Assembly: GCF_025290915.1 (NCBI RefSeq)
Contig: NZ_JAOCQE010000011.1
Span: forward strand, 1 to 64,000
DNA: 64,000 nt
Direction of reading: 5' to 3'
Source: Streptomyces sp. 15-116A
Lineage (GTDB): Bacteria; Actinomycetota; Actinomycetes; Streptomycetales; Streptomycetaceae
The translations under genes and the position numbers were made by a program. Shown in pieces: positions 1 to 10,464 of this stretch (positions are counted from its first letter, which is position 1; each line of letters begins with the position of its first letter). The notes below the pieces were generated by a model. That model was not told the origin of the DNA. It did no database searches and saw only the letters and a program-made list of their open reading frames with translations.

Positions 1-831
1 CGGCGGCTGCTCCCGGTCCGCGAGGCGTTCCCGCAGCGGGGCCGCGCGGCGGCGCGCGTCGCGGACCGTCAGCGGCAGCGGGGACCAGCCGGCGAAGCGG
101 CCCAGGTCCACCACCGGCGGGAACACGGGGGAGACGGCCATGACCTCCGCCGGGGTGCCGAGCAGCGGGGGCTCGCCCGGGGCGGGGAGCATGGCGACCT
201 GGTCGGCGTACTGGATGACGCGTTCCAGGCGGTGCTCGGCCATGAGGACCGTCGTGCCCAGGTCGTGGACGAGGCGCTGGAGGACGGCCAGGACCTCCTC
301 GGCCGCCGCGGGGTCGAGGGCGGAGGTCGGTTCGTCGAGGACCAGGACCCGGGGGTGCGGGGTGAGGACCGAGCCGATGGCGACGCGCTGCTGCTGGCCG
401 CCGGAGAGGGTGGAGATGGGGCGGTCGCGCAGATCGGCGAGGCCCAGAAGGTCCAGGGTCTCCTCCACGCGGCGGCGCATCACGTCCGGCGCCAGGCCCA
501 ACGACTCCATGCCGTAGGCGAGTTCGTCCTCGACCGTGTCCGTGACGAAGTGGGAGAGCGGGTCCTGCCCCACCGTCCCTACGACATCCGCGAGTTCGCG
601 GGGCTTGTGGGTGCGGGTGTCGCGGCCGGCGACCGTGACCCTGCCGTGCAGGGTGCCGCCGGTGAAGTGCGGGACCAGTCCGCTCACCGCGCCCAGCACC
701 GTCGACTTGCCGACGCCGGACGGGCCGACGAGCAGGACCAGTTCGCCCTCGGGGACCTCGAAGTCGACGTCGCGGACGGTGGGTTCGCTCGCGCCGTCGT
801 ACGTCACCGACACGTTCTCGAAGCGGATCAC
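1..831 (-). CDS. ECF transporter ATP-binding protein (partial, runs off the left edge)
   Basis: ATPase (A) subunit of an energy-coupling-factor importer; 277 residues are visible from a GTG start at 831. Walker A (GPSGVGKST) lies near residue 38, the ABC signature (LSGGQQQRVAIG) near 140 and Walker B (VLVLDEPTSALDP) near 160, so the first nucleotide-binding domain is complete. The start overlaps the stop of the T-component gene (GTGA), which implies translational coupling. The protein continues past base 1, so a second ATPase domain or a separate S component may follow outside the window. The cobalamin riboswitch at the operon head makes cobalamin or a precursor the likely substrate; that is inferred from context. 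Confidence 0.9.
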   Translation of the reverse strand, partial: MIRFENVSVTYDGASEPTVRDVDFEVPEGELVLLVGPSGVGKSTVLGAVSGLVPHFTGGTLHGRVTVAGRDTRTHKPRELADVVGTVGQDPLSHFVTDTVEDELAYGMESLGLAPDVMRRRVEETLDLLGLADLRDRPISTLSGGQQQRVAIGSVLTPHPRVLVLDEPTSALDPAAAEEVLAVLQRLVHDLGTTVLMAEHRLERVIQYADQVAMLPAPGEPPLLGTPAEVMAVSPVFPPVVDLGRFAGWSPLPLTVRDARRRAAPLRERLADREQPP

Positions 832-1985
832 GACGGCTCCTTGGCAGCGGAGGCGGAGGCGGGGGCGGGGGTGATGAAGGCGGGGAGCAGGCCGAGCAGC
901 ACAGCCGCCGCGGGCCACACCGGGAGCGTGGGGGCGACGAGCGGGATCACGCCGGGGTGCAGCGCCGCCGGGTCGCGGGCCGCGGCGAGCGCCAGCAGGG
1001 CCGCTACGGCGACACCGGAGCCGGTGACCAGCCAGGCGCGGGCGTCCCAGCGGTCCGGGCGGTAGCGCGTACGCAGGGAACGCCGGCCGCCGAGCCACAG
1101 ACCCGCGAGGGCGGCGGCGAGACCGGCGAGGAGCACCGGGATGCCGTACGTGGCCCCAGCGGCGGTGAGCAGACCGTACGTTCCCGCGCAGACGCCGAGC
1201 AGGCCGCCGAGGGTGAGGGCGGCGGTGGTCCGGCGTACGGCGGGCGGGACCTGGGCGGTACGGCCGTAACCCCGGGCGTCCATCGCGGCGGCGAGCGCGA
1301 CGGAGCGCTCCAGGGCGCCCTCCAGGACGGGCAGGCCGACGTGCAGCAGGCCCCGGATGCCGTTGTCCGGGCGGCCGCGCAGGCGGCGGGCGGCGCGCAG
1401 GCGCTGGACGTCGGCGATGAGGTTCGGGGCGAAGGTGAGCGCCACGACCACCGCCACGCCCATCTCGTACAGCGCGCCCGGAAGGGACTTGAGGAGGCGG
1501 GAGGGATTGGCGAGGGCGTTCGCTGCGCCGACGCAGATGAGGAGGGTGGCGAGTTTCAGGCCGTCGTACAGCGCGTACGTGAGGCCCTCGGCGGTGACCC
1601 TTCCGCCGAGGCGGATGCCCTGCGCCCAGTCGGGGAGGGGGACTTCGGGGAGGGTGAGGATCACCTGCGTGCCGGGGATCGGGGAGCCGAGGACGATCGC
1701 GAAGAGGAGGCGGATGAGGAGCACGGCGAGGGCGAGCTTGACGAAGGCGCCGTAGGAGCGGGCCCAGGGGGCGTCGGGGCGGCGGGTGGCCACGACGTAC
1801 GCCGAGACGGTGATGAGGAGGGTGAGGAGGAGGGGGTTGGTGGTGCGGGTGGCTGCGGTGCCGAGGGAGAGGGACCAGAGCCACCAGGCGCCGGGGTGGA
1901 GGGGGCGAGGTCGGCTGCGGGGGGTGGGTGTGCTTGCCTGCGCCGGCAGGGTGCCTCCCCCGCGGCTACGGCCATTAACGGGCAT
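828..1985 (-). CDS. ECF transporter T component (CbiQ-type transmembrane protein)
   Basis: Membrane coupling subunit of an ECF importer, 385 aa. There are hydrophobic segments in the N-terminal third, a central helical region with the Ala-Arg coupling motifs typical of EcfT (RAARRLRGRP and MDARGYGR, around residues 197 and 238), and four more hydrophobic segments toward the C terminus. This is longer than a minimal CbiQ. It overlaps the upstream SCO2322-family gene by 11 bp and the downstream ATPase by 4 bp, so the four genes look like one transcript starting at the riboswitch. It should sit in the membrane and transmit ATP hydrolysis to a substrate-binding S protein, which is not seen here. 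Confidence 0.88.
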   Translation of the reverse strand: MPVNGRSRGGGTLPAQASTPTPRSRPRPLHPGAWWLWSLSLGTAATRTTNPLLLTLLITVSAYVVATRRPDAPWARSYGAFVKLALAVLLIRLLFAIVLGSPIPGTQVILTLPEVPLPDWAQGIRLGGRVTAEGLTYALYDGLKLATLLICVGAANALANPSRLLKSLPGALYEMGVAVVVALTFAPNLIADVQRLRAARRLRGRPDNGIRGLLHVGLPVLEGALERSVALAAAMDARGYGRTAQVPPAVRRTTAALTLGGLLGVCAGTYGLLTAAGATYGIPVLLAGLAAALAGLWLGGRRSLRTRYRPDRWDARAWLVTGSGVAVAALLALAAARDPAALHPGVIPLVAPTLPVWPAAAVLLGLLPAFITPAPASASAAKEPS

Positions 1986-2616
1986 GCCTGCGGCGTGCTT
2001 GCCAGAAGGCTGCTGCTGCCAGGAGTACGACCGCTCCGATTCCCGCGATCAGGCCCACCGACGGGCCGCTGCCCGAAGCGGGCTTCTCCTTCTCCGGGGT
2101 CTGCTTCGTGTCGTCCGCCGACACCTGCTCCCCGCAGCCCTTCTCCGGGTAGCCCGCGATCGCGCACAGCAGGGCGTTGGTGTTGTAGCGCAGGGGCTTG
2201 GCGACGGATGCCAGCGCGTCGGCCGTTGTCGCGTTCTCCGGGATCTGTGCGCAGGCCGTGCGGTTCGCCGGTGGACGTTCGCCCGACGGGGCGTCGGCTG
2301 CGGTGCCGAAGTCGAGGACCAGGGCCACGCGCTTCGTGCCGTCCTTCGCCGGGGTCTTCGCGCAGATCGTGGCGAAGTCGGCGGTGCCGCGCGGCTTCGC
2401 CGCGTCCGCGGAGTTCTCGCTGACGGAGAAGCGGAAGCCCTGGACGTCGCCGTCGTAGGGGCGGGCGGTGGACGGGCCCTGCGTGGCGTACGTCCACTGC
2501 TCGCCGTCGCGCTCCCAGAACGACCAGTAGCGGTAACCGGCGGCCTGCGCCTGGCCCGCTCCCGCCAGCAGGGGCAGGAGCGCGGCCAGGAACAGCACGA
2601 GGGCCCGGCGGATCAC
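1975..2616 (-). CDS. SCO2322-family secreted/membrane-anchored protein
   Basis: 213-aa protein. The GTG start at 2616 overlaps the stop of the upstream gene and gives a clean signal peptide (VIRRALVLFLAALLPLL...AGQAQA); a longer frame to 2694 lacks one. The exported part begins with an aromatic segment (GYRYWSFWERDGEQWTY), carries four cysteines, and ends with one transmembrane helix followed by RRRHAR, so the domain faces outward and is anchored by its tail. It matches the family I know as SCO2322, whose function is unknown. Its place between a toroid-fold protein and the ECF T subunit suggests a part in substrate capture or hand-over; this is inference. Confidence 0.82.
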   Translation of the reverse strand: MIRRALVLFLAALLPLLAGAGQAQAAGYRYWSFWERDGEQWTYATQGPSTARPYDGDVQGFRFSVSENSADAAKPRGTADFATICAKTPAKDGTKRVALVLDFGTAADAPSGERPPANRTACAQIPENATTADALASVAKPLRYNTNALLCAIAGYPEKGCGEQVSADDTKQTPEKEKPASGSGPSVGLIAGIGAVVLLAAAAFWQARRRHAR

Positions 2617-3830
2617 GGCTGCTGCTTCTTCCTGCGGCCGCTGAACAGGAAGCCGATGCCGATACCGGCGATCAGGCACACACCGACGTACCACCAGACG
2701 CCGAAGCCGGAGTCCGAGTCGGAGTCGGATTCGGTGGCCGTGTCGCTCGCCTTGTCCTTGGGCTTCTCGGCCTCCCCGGCCGGGCCCGTCGCCGTCAGCT
2801 GCTTCACCAGGTCCGCCCCGCCGAAGTCGCGGGGGTCCGCGCCGGTCGCGTGGGCGGCGAGGATCAGCTGGGCGTAGGCGGCGGGGCCGCTCTGGGCCGC
2901 CCAGTCGGCGGAGTTCTTCTCCAGCCAGGCCAGGGACTTCTTCGCCGGTTCCGTCGCGCCCTGCGCGGCGAGCGCGATCACCGCGTCGGCGGTGTTGCCG
3001 TGGTCGGGCTGCTCGGAGCCGCCCAGCGCGGAGACGAGGTGACCGTCCTTCGCCAGCACGTCGGTGAGGTAGGCGGCGCCGTTCGCGGCGGCCTGCTCGG
3101 GGGTGTCGGCCTTCTTGCAGGAAGCCTCGGCCGTACCCGACTTGGCGGGCTCGACGACCAGGCCCTTGCCGAGCGAGCCGAGCACGCCCGCCGCGGTGGC
3201 GTCGCCGTTGGCGACGAGCTTGCCCTTCTTGTCGGGCTGGAAGGCGAACGCGCCCGCGCCGTCGCCCTTACAGGGCAGCGCCAGCTTCAGCAGGGCGTCG
3301 TAGGGGGACTTGCCGTCCTTCGTCACCTCGGCCGGCTTCTCGCCCGCGGCGGCCAGCGCGCCGATGACGACGGACGTGGAGTTGGTGTCGCTGGCGCCGC
3401 CCTTCGCGTAGCCCCAGCCGCCGTCCTCGTTCTGGACGGACTTGAGCCAGGCGACGGCCTTGTCGGTCACCGCGTCGTGGCCGCCGAGGGCGGTGAGGGC
3501 CTGGACGGCGGCGGAGGTCTGGTTGGTGTCGACCATCGTCTTCGCGTCGCACGCCTTCGTGGTGTCGGCGCGGTACGGGGCGAAGGAGCCGTCGGCGCAC
3601 TGCTGGCCGACCAGCCAGTCGACGGCGGCCTTCGGCGGCTCGACGCCGGCGGTGTCCTGGGCGAGCAGGGCGAGCGACTGGCGCCAGACGCCGTCGTACT
3701 GCGGGTCGCTGTCGCCGTAGGGCAGGGCCTTCGACGGCTGGGGGGACGGGGACGAGTCGGCGGCGGCCGGGGCGGCGGCGCCGATCACGGCGACGGCGGC
3801 CAGGACCGCTGCGCTGCGGCGGACGTTCAT
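2613..3830 (-). CDS. Membrane-anchored toroid protein, transcobalamin-like (prenyltransferase/squalene-oxidase repeat)
   Basis: 405-aa exported protein. A signal peptide (residues 1-24, ending AAPAAA) precedes repeated helical units with QxxDGSF/GGWGY-type motifs (QQCADGSFAPY, NEDGGWGYAKGG) of the alpha/alpha-toroid class. A Ser/Asp/Glu-rich linker, one transmembrane helix near residues 378-396 and a cytosolic RRKKQQP tail follow. Automatic pipelines would call this a terpene enzyme, but no terpene genes are near. It is the first gene behind a cobalamin riboswitch and heads an ECF operon. The same fold is used by vertebrate intrinsic factor and transcobalamin, so surface binding of cobalamin is the better guess. 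Lead SD-like GGGAGAGAGG lies about 16 nt before the ATG. Confidence 0.85.
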   Translation of the reverse strand: MNVRRSAAVLAAVAVIGAAAPAAADSSPSPQPSKALPYGDSDPQYDGVWRQSLALLAQDTAGVEPPKAAVDWLVGQQCADGSFAPYRADTTKACDAKTMVDTNQTSAAVQALTALGGHDAVTDKAVAWLKSVQNEDGGWGYAKGGASDTNSTSVVIGALAAAGEKPAEVTKDGKSPYDALLKLALPCKGDGAGAFAFQPDKKGKLVANGDATAAGVLGSLGKGLVVEPAKSGTAEASCKKADTPEQAAANGAAYLTDVLAKDGHLVSALGGSEQPDHGNTADAVIALAAQGATEPAKKSLAWLEKNSADWAAQSGPAAYAQLILAAHATGADPRDFGGADLVKQLTATGPAGEAEKPKDKASDTATESDSDSDSGFGVWWYVGVCLIAGIGIGFLFSGRRKKQQP

Positions 3831-3960
3831 GATCGGCGGGTGCCTCTCTCCCTTGGTACCGGCTGGGTGCCGGTGCAGGGAGCCGGGCGGCAGGGGGCGA
3901 CCCCGGCGGCTCGGCTCCGTATACCTCGACGGTGCCGTGCACCGGCGGACTGCCGGGCAC

Positions 3961-4136
3961 GTGAGCCGGTCACGATCCGTCCGGGGCAGTCCGGCTCACC
4001 GGTCCGGCCGTTCGGCCGGAGACGGTTCACGGTTGCGGGTCAGCGCCGGAATTGCACCGGCTTCCCCCCGTACGGCGTGATGACGACGCCGCCACTTTAC
4101 CCGCACGTAGGGAAAGCGCCGGGTGGGGTGGCTCAC
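3961..4136 (-). ncRNA. Cobalamin (B12) riboswitch
   Basis: Read on the minus strand, the leader of the toroid/ECF operon holds the cobalamin core: GAAGCCGGTGCAATTCCGGC followed by GCTGACCCGCAACCGTGA (complement of about 4027-4065), then a B12-box-like AGCCGGACTGCCCCGG (complement of about 3981-3996). A closing stem can form between GTGAGCC (complement 4130-4136) and GGCTCAC (complement 3961-3967). Between the aptamer and the ATG at 3830, CCGGTGCA can pair with TGCACCGG and enclose a GC-rich hairpin near the ribosome site, a possible expression platform. High cobalamin should therefore switch off the operon. Confidence 0.9.
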
Positions 4137-4166
4137 CTCACGCGGCTCCCCGGCTCCCGCCCCGCC

Positions 4167-5195
4167 TCACACCGCCACGTACGTCACCGGGTCGCTGCCC
4201 GGCACCGCCTCCGCGCGCCCCAGCTTCACCAGTCGGCGCAGATGGGACTCCGCCTCCGAGACGGCGATGGTGCGGGAGGAGTGGGGGATGGCCGGCCAGG
4301 GGCGGTTCCAGGTCATGCGTTCCGCCAGCTGCCAGGGGGTGAGCGGGGTGGTGAGGAGGGCCAGGAGGCCGGTGAGGCGGGCGGCGTGGTGGGCGAGGAG
4401 GTCGGCGACGCGGGCGGGGGCGTCGGTGAAGGGGTGCTGGTGGGCGGGGAGGATCTCGGCGGGGGCCAGGCGTCCGACGCGTTCCAGGGAGTCGAGGTAG
4501 TCGCCGAGGGGGTCGGTGAGGGTGGTGTCGTCGGGGTCCTCGTAGAGGCCGATGTGCGGGGTGATGCCGGGGAGCAGGTGGTCGCCCGAGAAGAGGCGGC
4601 CGTTGCCCGGGAGGCGGCCGGGGTGTTCCTCGTCCAGGTGCAGGCAGACGTGGCCGGGGGTGTGGCCCGGGGTCCACACGGCGCGCAGACGGCGGCCGGG
4701 CAGGTCGAGGAGTTCGCCGGGGACGATCTCGCGGTCGGGGAGGGCGGGGGTGAGTCCGGGAAGCGTCCGGTGGCCAGGAGCCTTGCGCAGCGGGGCCACG
4801 TGGGACTCGGGTGCGCCCGCGGCGGTGAGTTTGCCGGCCATGTAGGAGAACCAGCGCTCGGGCGGGGCCTCGCGGGTGCGGCGGACGACGGCGGTGTCCG
4901 CCGGGTGCATCGCGATCCAGGCGCCGGAGGACTCGCGGACCCTGCCGGACAGGCCGTGGTGATCGGGGTGGTGATGGGTGACGACCACGCCGTGGATCTC
5001 GGCGACCGAGGTGCCGCGGGCGGTCAGGCCCTCGGTGAGGGTCGTCCAGGAGGCCGGGTCGTCCCAGCCGGTGTCGATCAGGATAGGCCCCGCGTCGGTG
5101 TCGAGGACGTGGACCAAGGTGTGGCCGAGGGGGTTGTCCGGGATGGGGACGCGGATCGAACGGACGCCGCCGCCATGGTCGTACGCCTGCGCCAT
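4167..5195 (-). CDS. MBL-fold metallo-hydrolase
   Basis: 342-aa metallo-beta-lactamase-fold hydrolase. The zinc motif HHHPDHHG is near residue 75, with downstream ligand regions GHTPGHVCLHL and FSGDHLLPG, and a C-terminal helical winged-helix-like region (the end contains AVSEAESHLRRLVKLGRAEAV), as in the LACTB2/glyoxalase-II-related group. The substrate cannot be read from the sequence. The gene diverges from the aldehyde dehydrogenase, and a KstR-like operator lies between them. It ends 30 bp before the riboswitch of the next operon. Confidence 0.88.
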   Translation of the reverse strand: MAQAYDHGGGVRSIRVPIPDNPLGHTLVHVLDTDAGPILIDTGWDDPASWTTLTEGLTARGTSVAEIHGVVVTHHHPDHHGLSGRVRESSGAWIAMHPADTAVVRRTREAPPERWFSYMAGKLTAAGAPESHVAPLRKAPGHRTLPGLTPALPDREIVPGELLDLPGRRLRAVWTPGHTPGHVCLHLDEEHPGRLPGNGRLFSGDHLLPGITPHIGLYEDPDDTTLTDPLGDYLDSLERVGRLAPAEILPAHQHPFTDAPARVADLLAHHAARLTGLLALLTTPLTPWQLAERMTWNRPWPAIPHSSRTIAVSEAESHLRRLVKLGRAEAVPGSDPVTYVAV

Positions 5196-5239
5196 GGGCT
5201 CCCCCCATCGTCGCCGGGTTCCGGCCAGGCCACTATAAC

Positions 5240-5253
5240 TAGAACGCGTTTCG
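5240..5253. promoter_or_regulatory. Imperfect KstR-type operator between divergent MBL and ALDH genes
   Basis: TAGAACGCGTTTCG fits the KstR consensus TnnAACnnGTTnnA at every fixed base except the last. It sits in the intergenic region between the MBL gene (start 5195) and the aldehyde dehydrogenase (start 5393), where an operator would act on both. A KstR-like gene lies 4.3 kb away. Binding is inferred. Confidence 0.45.
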
Positions 5254-5392
5254 ACGGTAGCCCGGGACGACTTTCCCGTGCCCGGCCGGGCCGCGACCCG
5301 TGGACTGTGGTGACCGGAACTGGTATCAGTGCCTGTATCTGATGGATCGTCAGGGACTGTCGGAGACGCGGCTCCCGGGGAGGCGGTCGGCC

Positions 5393-6850
5393 ATGACCGA
5401 GCTCGTGGAACACGGACAGTTGTTCATCGGCGGGGAGTTGACCGACCCCCTGGGGCGCGAGGTCATCGAGGTGATCTCCCCGCACACGGAGGAGGTCATC
5501 GGGCGGGTCCCGCACGCGTCCGCCGGGGATGTGGACCGGGCGGTGGCGGTGGCGCGGAAGGCGTTCGACGAGGGGCCCTGGCCGCGGACGAGCCCCAAGG
5601 AGCGCATCGAGGTCGTCAGCCGCATCAAGGACGGGATCGCGGCGCGGCACGAGGAGATCGCCCGCGTCATCTCCTCCGAGAACGGGTCGCCGTACTCCTG
5701 GAGCGTGCTGGCGCAGGCGCTGGGCGCGGTGATGGTGTGGGACGCGGCGATCACGGTCGCACGGGGCTTCGCGTACGAGGAGACGCGGGACGGTGTGCTG
5801 GGGCGGGTCCTGGTGCGGCGGGAGCCGGTCGGGGTCGTCGCCGCCGTCATCCCGTGGAACGTCCCGCAGTTCGTGGCCGCCGCGAAGCTCGCGCCCGCGC
5901 TGCTCACCGGCTGCACGGTGGTGCTCAAGCCGTCGCCCGAAGCGCCCCTGGACGCCTACTTGCTGGGCGAGATCGCGCGTGAGGCGGGGCTGCCGGAAGG
6001 CGTGTTGTCGATCCTGCCCGCCGACCGCGAGGTCAGCGAGTACCTGGTCGGGCATCCCGGCGTCGACAAGGTGGCGTTCACCGGGTCCGTCGCGGCGGGC
6101 CGGCGGGTGATGGAGGTGGCCGCGCGGAATCTGACCCGGGTGACGCTGGAGCTGGGCGGCAAGTCGGCGGCCGTGGTGCTGCCGGACGCGGAGGTCGAGC
6201 CGGCGGTCGCCGGGATCGTGCCGGCGGCCTGGATGAACAACGGGCAGGCGTGCGTGGCCCAGACCCGTGTCCTGCTGCCCCGCTCCCGCTACGACGAGTT
6301 CGCCGACGCCCTCGCGGCGGCGGCGAGCGCGCTGGTGGTCGGCGACCCGCTGGACCCGGCGACCCAGGTGGGCCCGCTGATGGCCCAGCGCCAGCAGCGC
6401 CGGAACCTCGACTACATCCGCATCGGCCAGGAGGAGGGCGCCAAGATCCTCACGGGCGGCGGACGCCCTCGCGAACTGGACCGCGGCTGGTACGTGGAGC
6501 CCACCCTCTTCGGAGACGTCGACAACAGCATGCGCATCGCCCGCGAGGAGATCTTCGGCCCGGTGATCTGCCTCCTGCCCTACGACGACGAGTCCGACGC
6601 GCTGAGGATCGCCAACGACTCGGACTACGGCCTCAGCGGCAGCGTCTGGACCGCCGACACCGATCACGGCATCGAGGTCGCCCGCCGCATCCGCACCGGC
6701 ACCTACTCGGTCAACACCTTCAGCCTCGACATGCTCGCCCCGTTCGGCGGCTACAAGAACTCGGGGATCGGCAGGGAGTTCGGCCCCGAGGGCTACGGCG
6801 AGTACCTGGAACACAAGACGATCCACCTGCCGCCGACGTGGGAGGGCTGA
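5393..6850 (+). CDS. NAD(P)-dependent aldehyde dehydrogenase
   Basis: 485-aa aldehyde dehydrogenase oxidising an aldehyde to a carboxylate. The nucleotide-binding part shows PWNVPQF and VLKPSPEAP, the general-base region LELGGKSA and the nucleophile region NNGQACVAQTR. The length is typical for the family. The start at 5393 was chosen over the upstream ATG at 5300 because GGGAGG lies about 8 nt before it and the protein then begins like its relatives. The ferredoxin gene follows after 5 bp, suggesting a shared transcript. With a 3Fe-4S ferredoxin beside it and a KstR-type site upstream, a role in degrading a steroid or other hydrophobic substrate is possible; the sequence does not name the substrate. 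Confidence 0.92.
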   Translation: MTELVEHGQLFIGGELTDPLGREVIEVISPHTEEVIGRVPHASAGDVDRAVAVARKAFDEGPWPRTSPKERIEVVSRIKDGIAARHEEIARVISSENGSPYSWSVLAQALGAVMVWDAAITVARGFAYEETRDGVLGRVLVRREPVGVVAAVIPWNVPQFVAAAKLAPALLTGCTVVLKPSPEAPLDAYLLGEIAREAGLPEGVLSILPADREVSEYLVGHPGVDKVAFTGSVAAGRRVMEVAARNLTRVTLELGGKSAAVVLPDAEVEPAVAGIVPAAWMNNGQACVAQTRVLLPRSRYDEFADALAAAASALVVGDPLDPATQVGPLMAQRQQRRNLDYIRIGQEEGAKILTGGGRPRELDRGWYVEPTLFGDVDNSMRIAREEIFGPVICLLPYDDESDALRIANDSDYGLSGSVWTADTDHGIEVARRIRTGTYSVNTFSLDMLAPFGGYKNSGIGREFGPEGYGEYLEHKTIHLPPTWEG

Positions 6851-6855
6851 GGACG

Positions 6856-9562
<2,707 letters not shown>

Positions 9563-10342
9563 CTACGGCTGACGCTCGCGGCCCTCGCCCGTCAGGTCGA
9601 TCAACCGGCACACCGTCTCGATGTCGATCTTCACCTGCGCGATCGAGGCCCGCCCCGAGAGCCAGGTGATCAGCGCCGAGTGCCAGGTGTGCTCGATGAC
9701 CCGGACCGCGGAGAGCTGGTCCGGGCTGGGGTCGGTCAGGCCCATCGCGTCCAGGATGATCGCCGTGGTCTGGCGCGAGACCTGGTCGACCTCCGGGCTC
9801 ACGCTGCGGTCGGCGAAGGTCAGGGCGCGCACCATCGCGTCGGCCAGATGCGGCTCGCGCTGCAGCGCCCGGAACGCCCGCATCAGCGTCTCCGCGACCC
9901 GCTCGGCGGCCGTCTCGCCCGCCGGCGGCTTCTTCCGCAGCGTGCCGTGCATGTGCTCCAGCTGGTCCTGCATCGTCGCCACCAGCAGATGGATCTTGGA
10001 CGGGAAGTAGCGGTACAAAGTGCCGAGCGCGACCTGGGACGACTCCGCGACCTCGCGCATCTGCACCGCGTCGAACCCGCCCCGGCTGGCCAGCTGGGCG
10101 GTCGCGTGCAGGATGCGGCGCCGGCGCGCCTCCTGCCGCTCGGTGAGCGGCGAGGCCGGAGCGGTTCGCGTGGTGCCGGCTTCCGTCTTTGCCACCTTGT
10201 CCACCTTGCCCGTCCCGCCTGCTGTGCCCGTCTTGCCCGCGCCGGTCCACCCGGGCGCGGGCCCGCTTCGTGACCGTCGGTGAGGGCGAGTGATCAGACA
10301 GCATGGCACGCCGTCCGCCGTGGCGTGAATCACCTGATCCAC
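9563..10342 (-). CDS. kstR: TetR-family regulator, KstR-like
   Basis: TetR-type repressor. After a low-complexity N terminus, the DNA-binding domain reads ILHATAQLASRGGFDAVQMR and VALGTLYRYFPSKIHLLVA, close to mycobacterial KstR (which has VQMRAVA...VAVGTLYRYFPSKVHLLV), the repressor of sterol-degradation genes that responds to a CoA-linked sterol intermediate. The ligand domain has RALTFADRSVSPEVDQV, again as in KstR. The ATG at 10342 gives 259 aa; the conserved part starts about residue 67, so a GTG at 10204 or 10195 is possible. A perfect KstR site lies 55 bp upstream of the ATG, which fits autoregulation. Confidence 0.82.
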   Translation of the reverse strand: MDQVIHATADGVPCCLITRPHRRSRSGPAPGWTGAGKTGTAGGTGKVDKVAKTEAGTTRTAPASPLTERQEARRRRILHATAQLASRGGFDAVQMREVAESSQVALGTLYRYFPSKIHLLVATMQDQLEHMHGTLRKKPPAGETAAERVAETLMRAFRALQREPHLADAMVRALTFADRSVSPEVDQVSRQTTAIILDAMGLTDPSPDQLSAVRVIEHTWHSALITWLSGRASIAQVKIDIETVCRLIDLTGEGRERQP

Positions 10343-10396
10343 TGCTCACAGCGCCCCTACCTGCCGGTAGATTCGGGTTCTCTGAACGATCAACTC

Positions 10397-10410
10397 TGAA
10401 ACTTGTTCTA
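10397..10410. promoter_or_regulatory. KstR operator
   Basis: TGAAACTTGTTCTA matches TnnAACnnGTTnnA at all eight fixed positions. It lies between divergent kstR (start 10342) and the glycosyltransferase operon (start 10465), so it can control both. Confidence 0.7.
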
Positions 10411-10464
10411 GATTAGCGTCCCGTCGTAGTCTCGCGGGACAGTGCAGGGAGAAGGGGGCCCAGG

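Noticed and set aside
2613..3830. Toroid protein as a terpene-biosynthesis enzyme
   Set aside because: It is exported and membrane-anchored, has no DxDD motif, and sits behind a cobalamin riboswitch with ECF genes.
2850..5342. Very long plus-strand open frame opposite the toroid and MBL genes
   Set aside because: It is antisense to two clear genes and the riboswitch, with Gly/Val/Arg-rich composition from GC bias.
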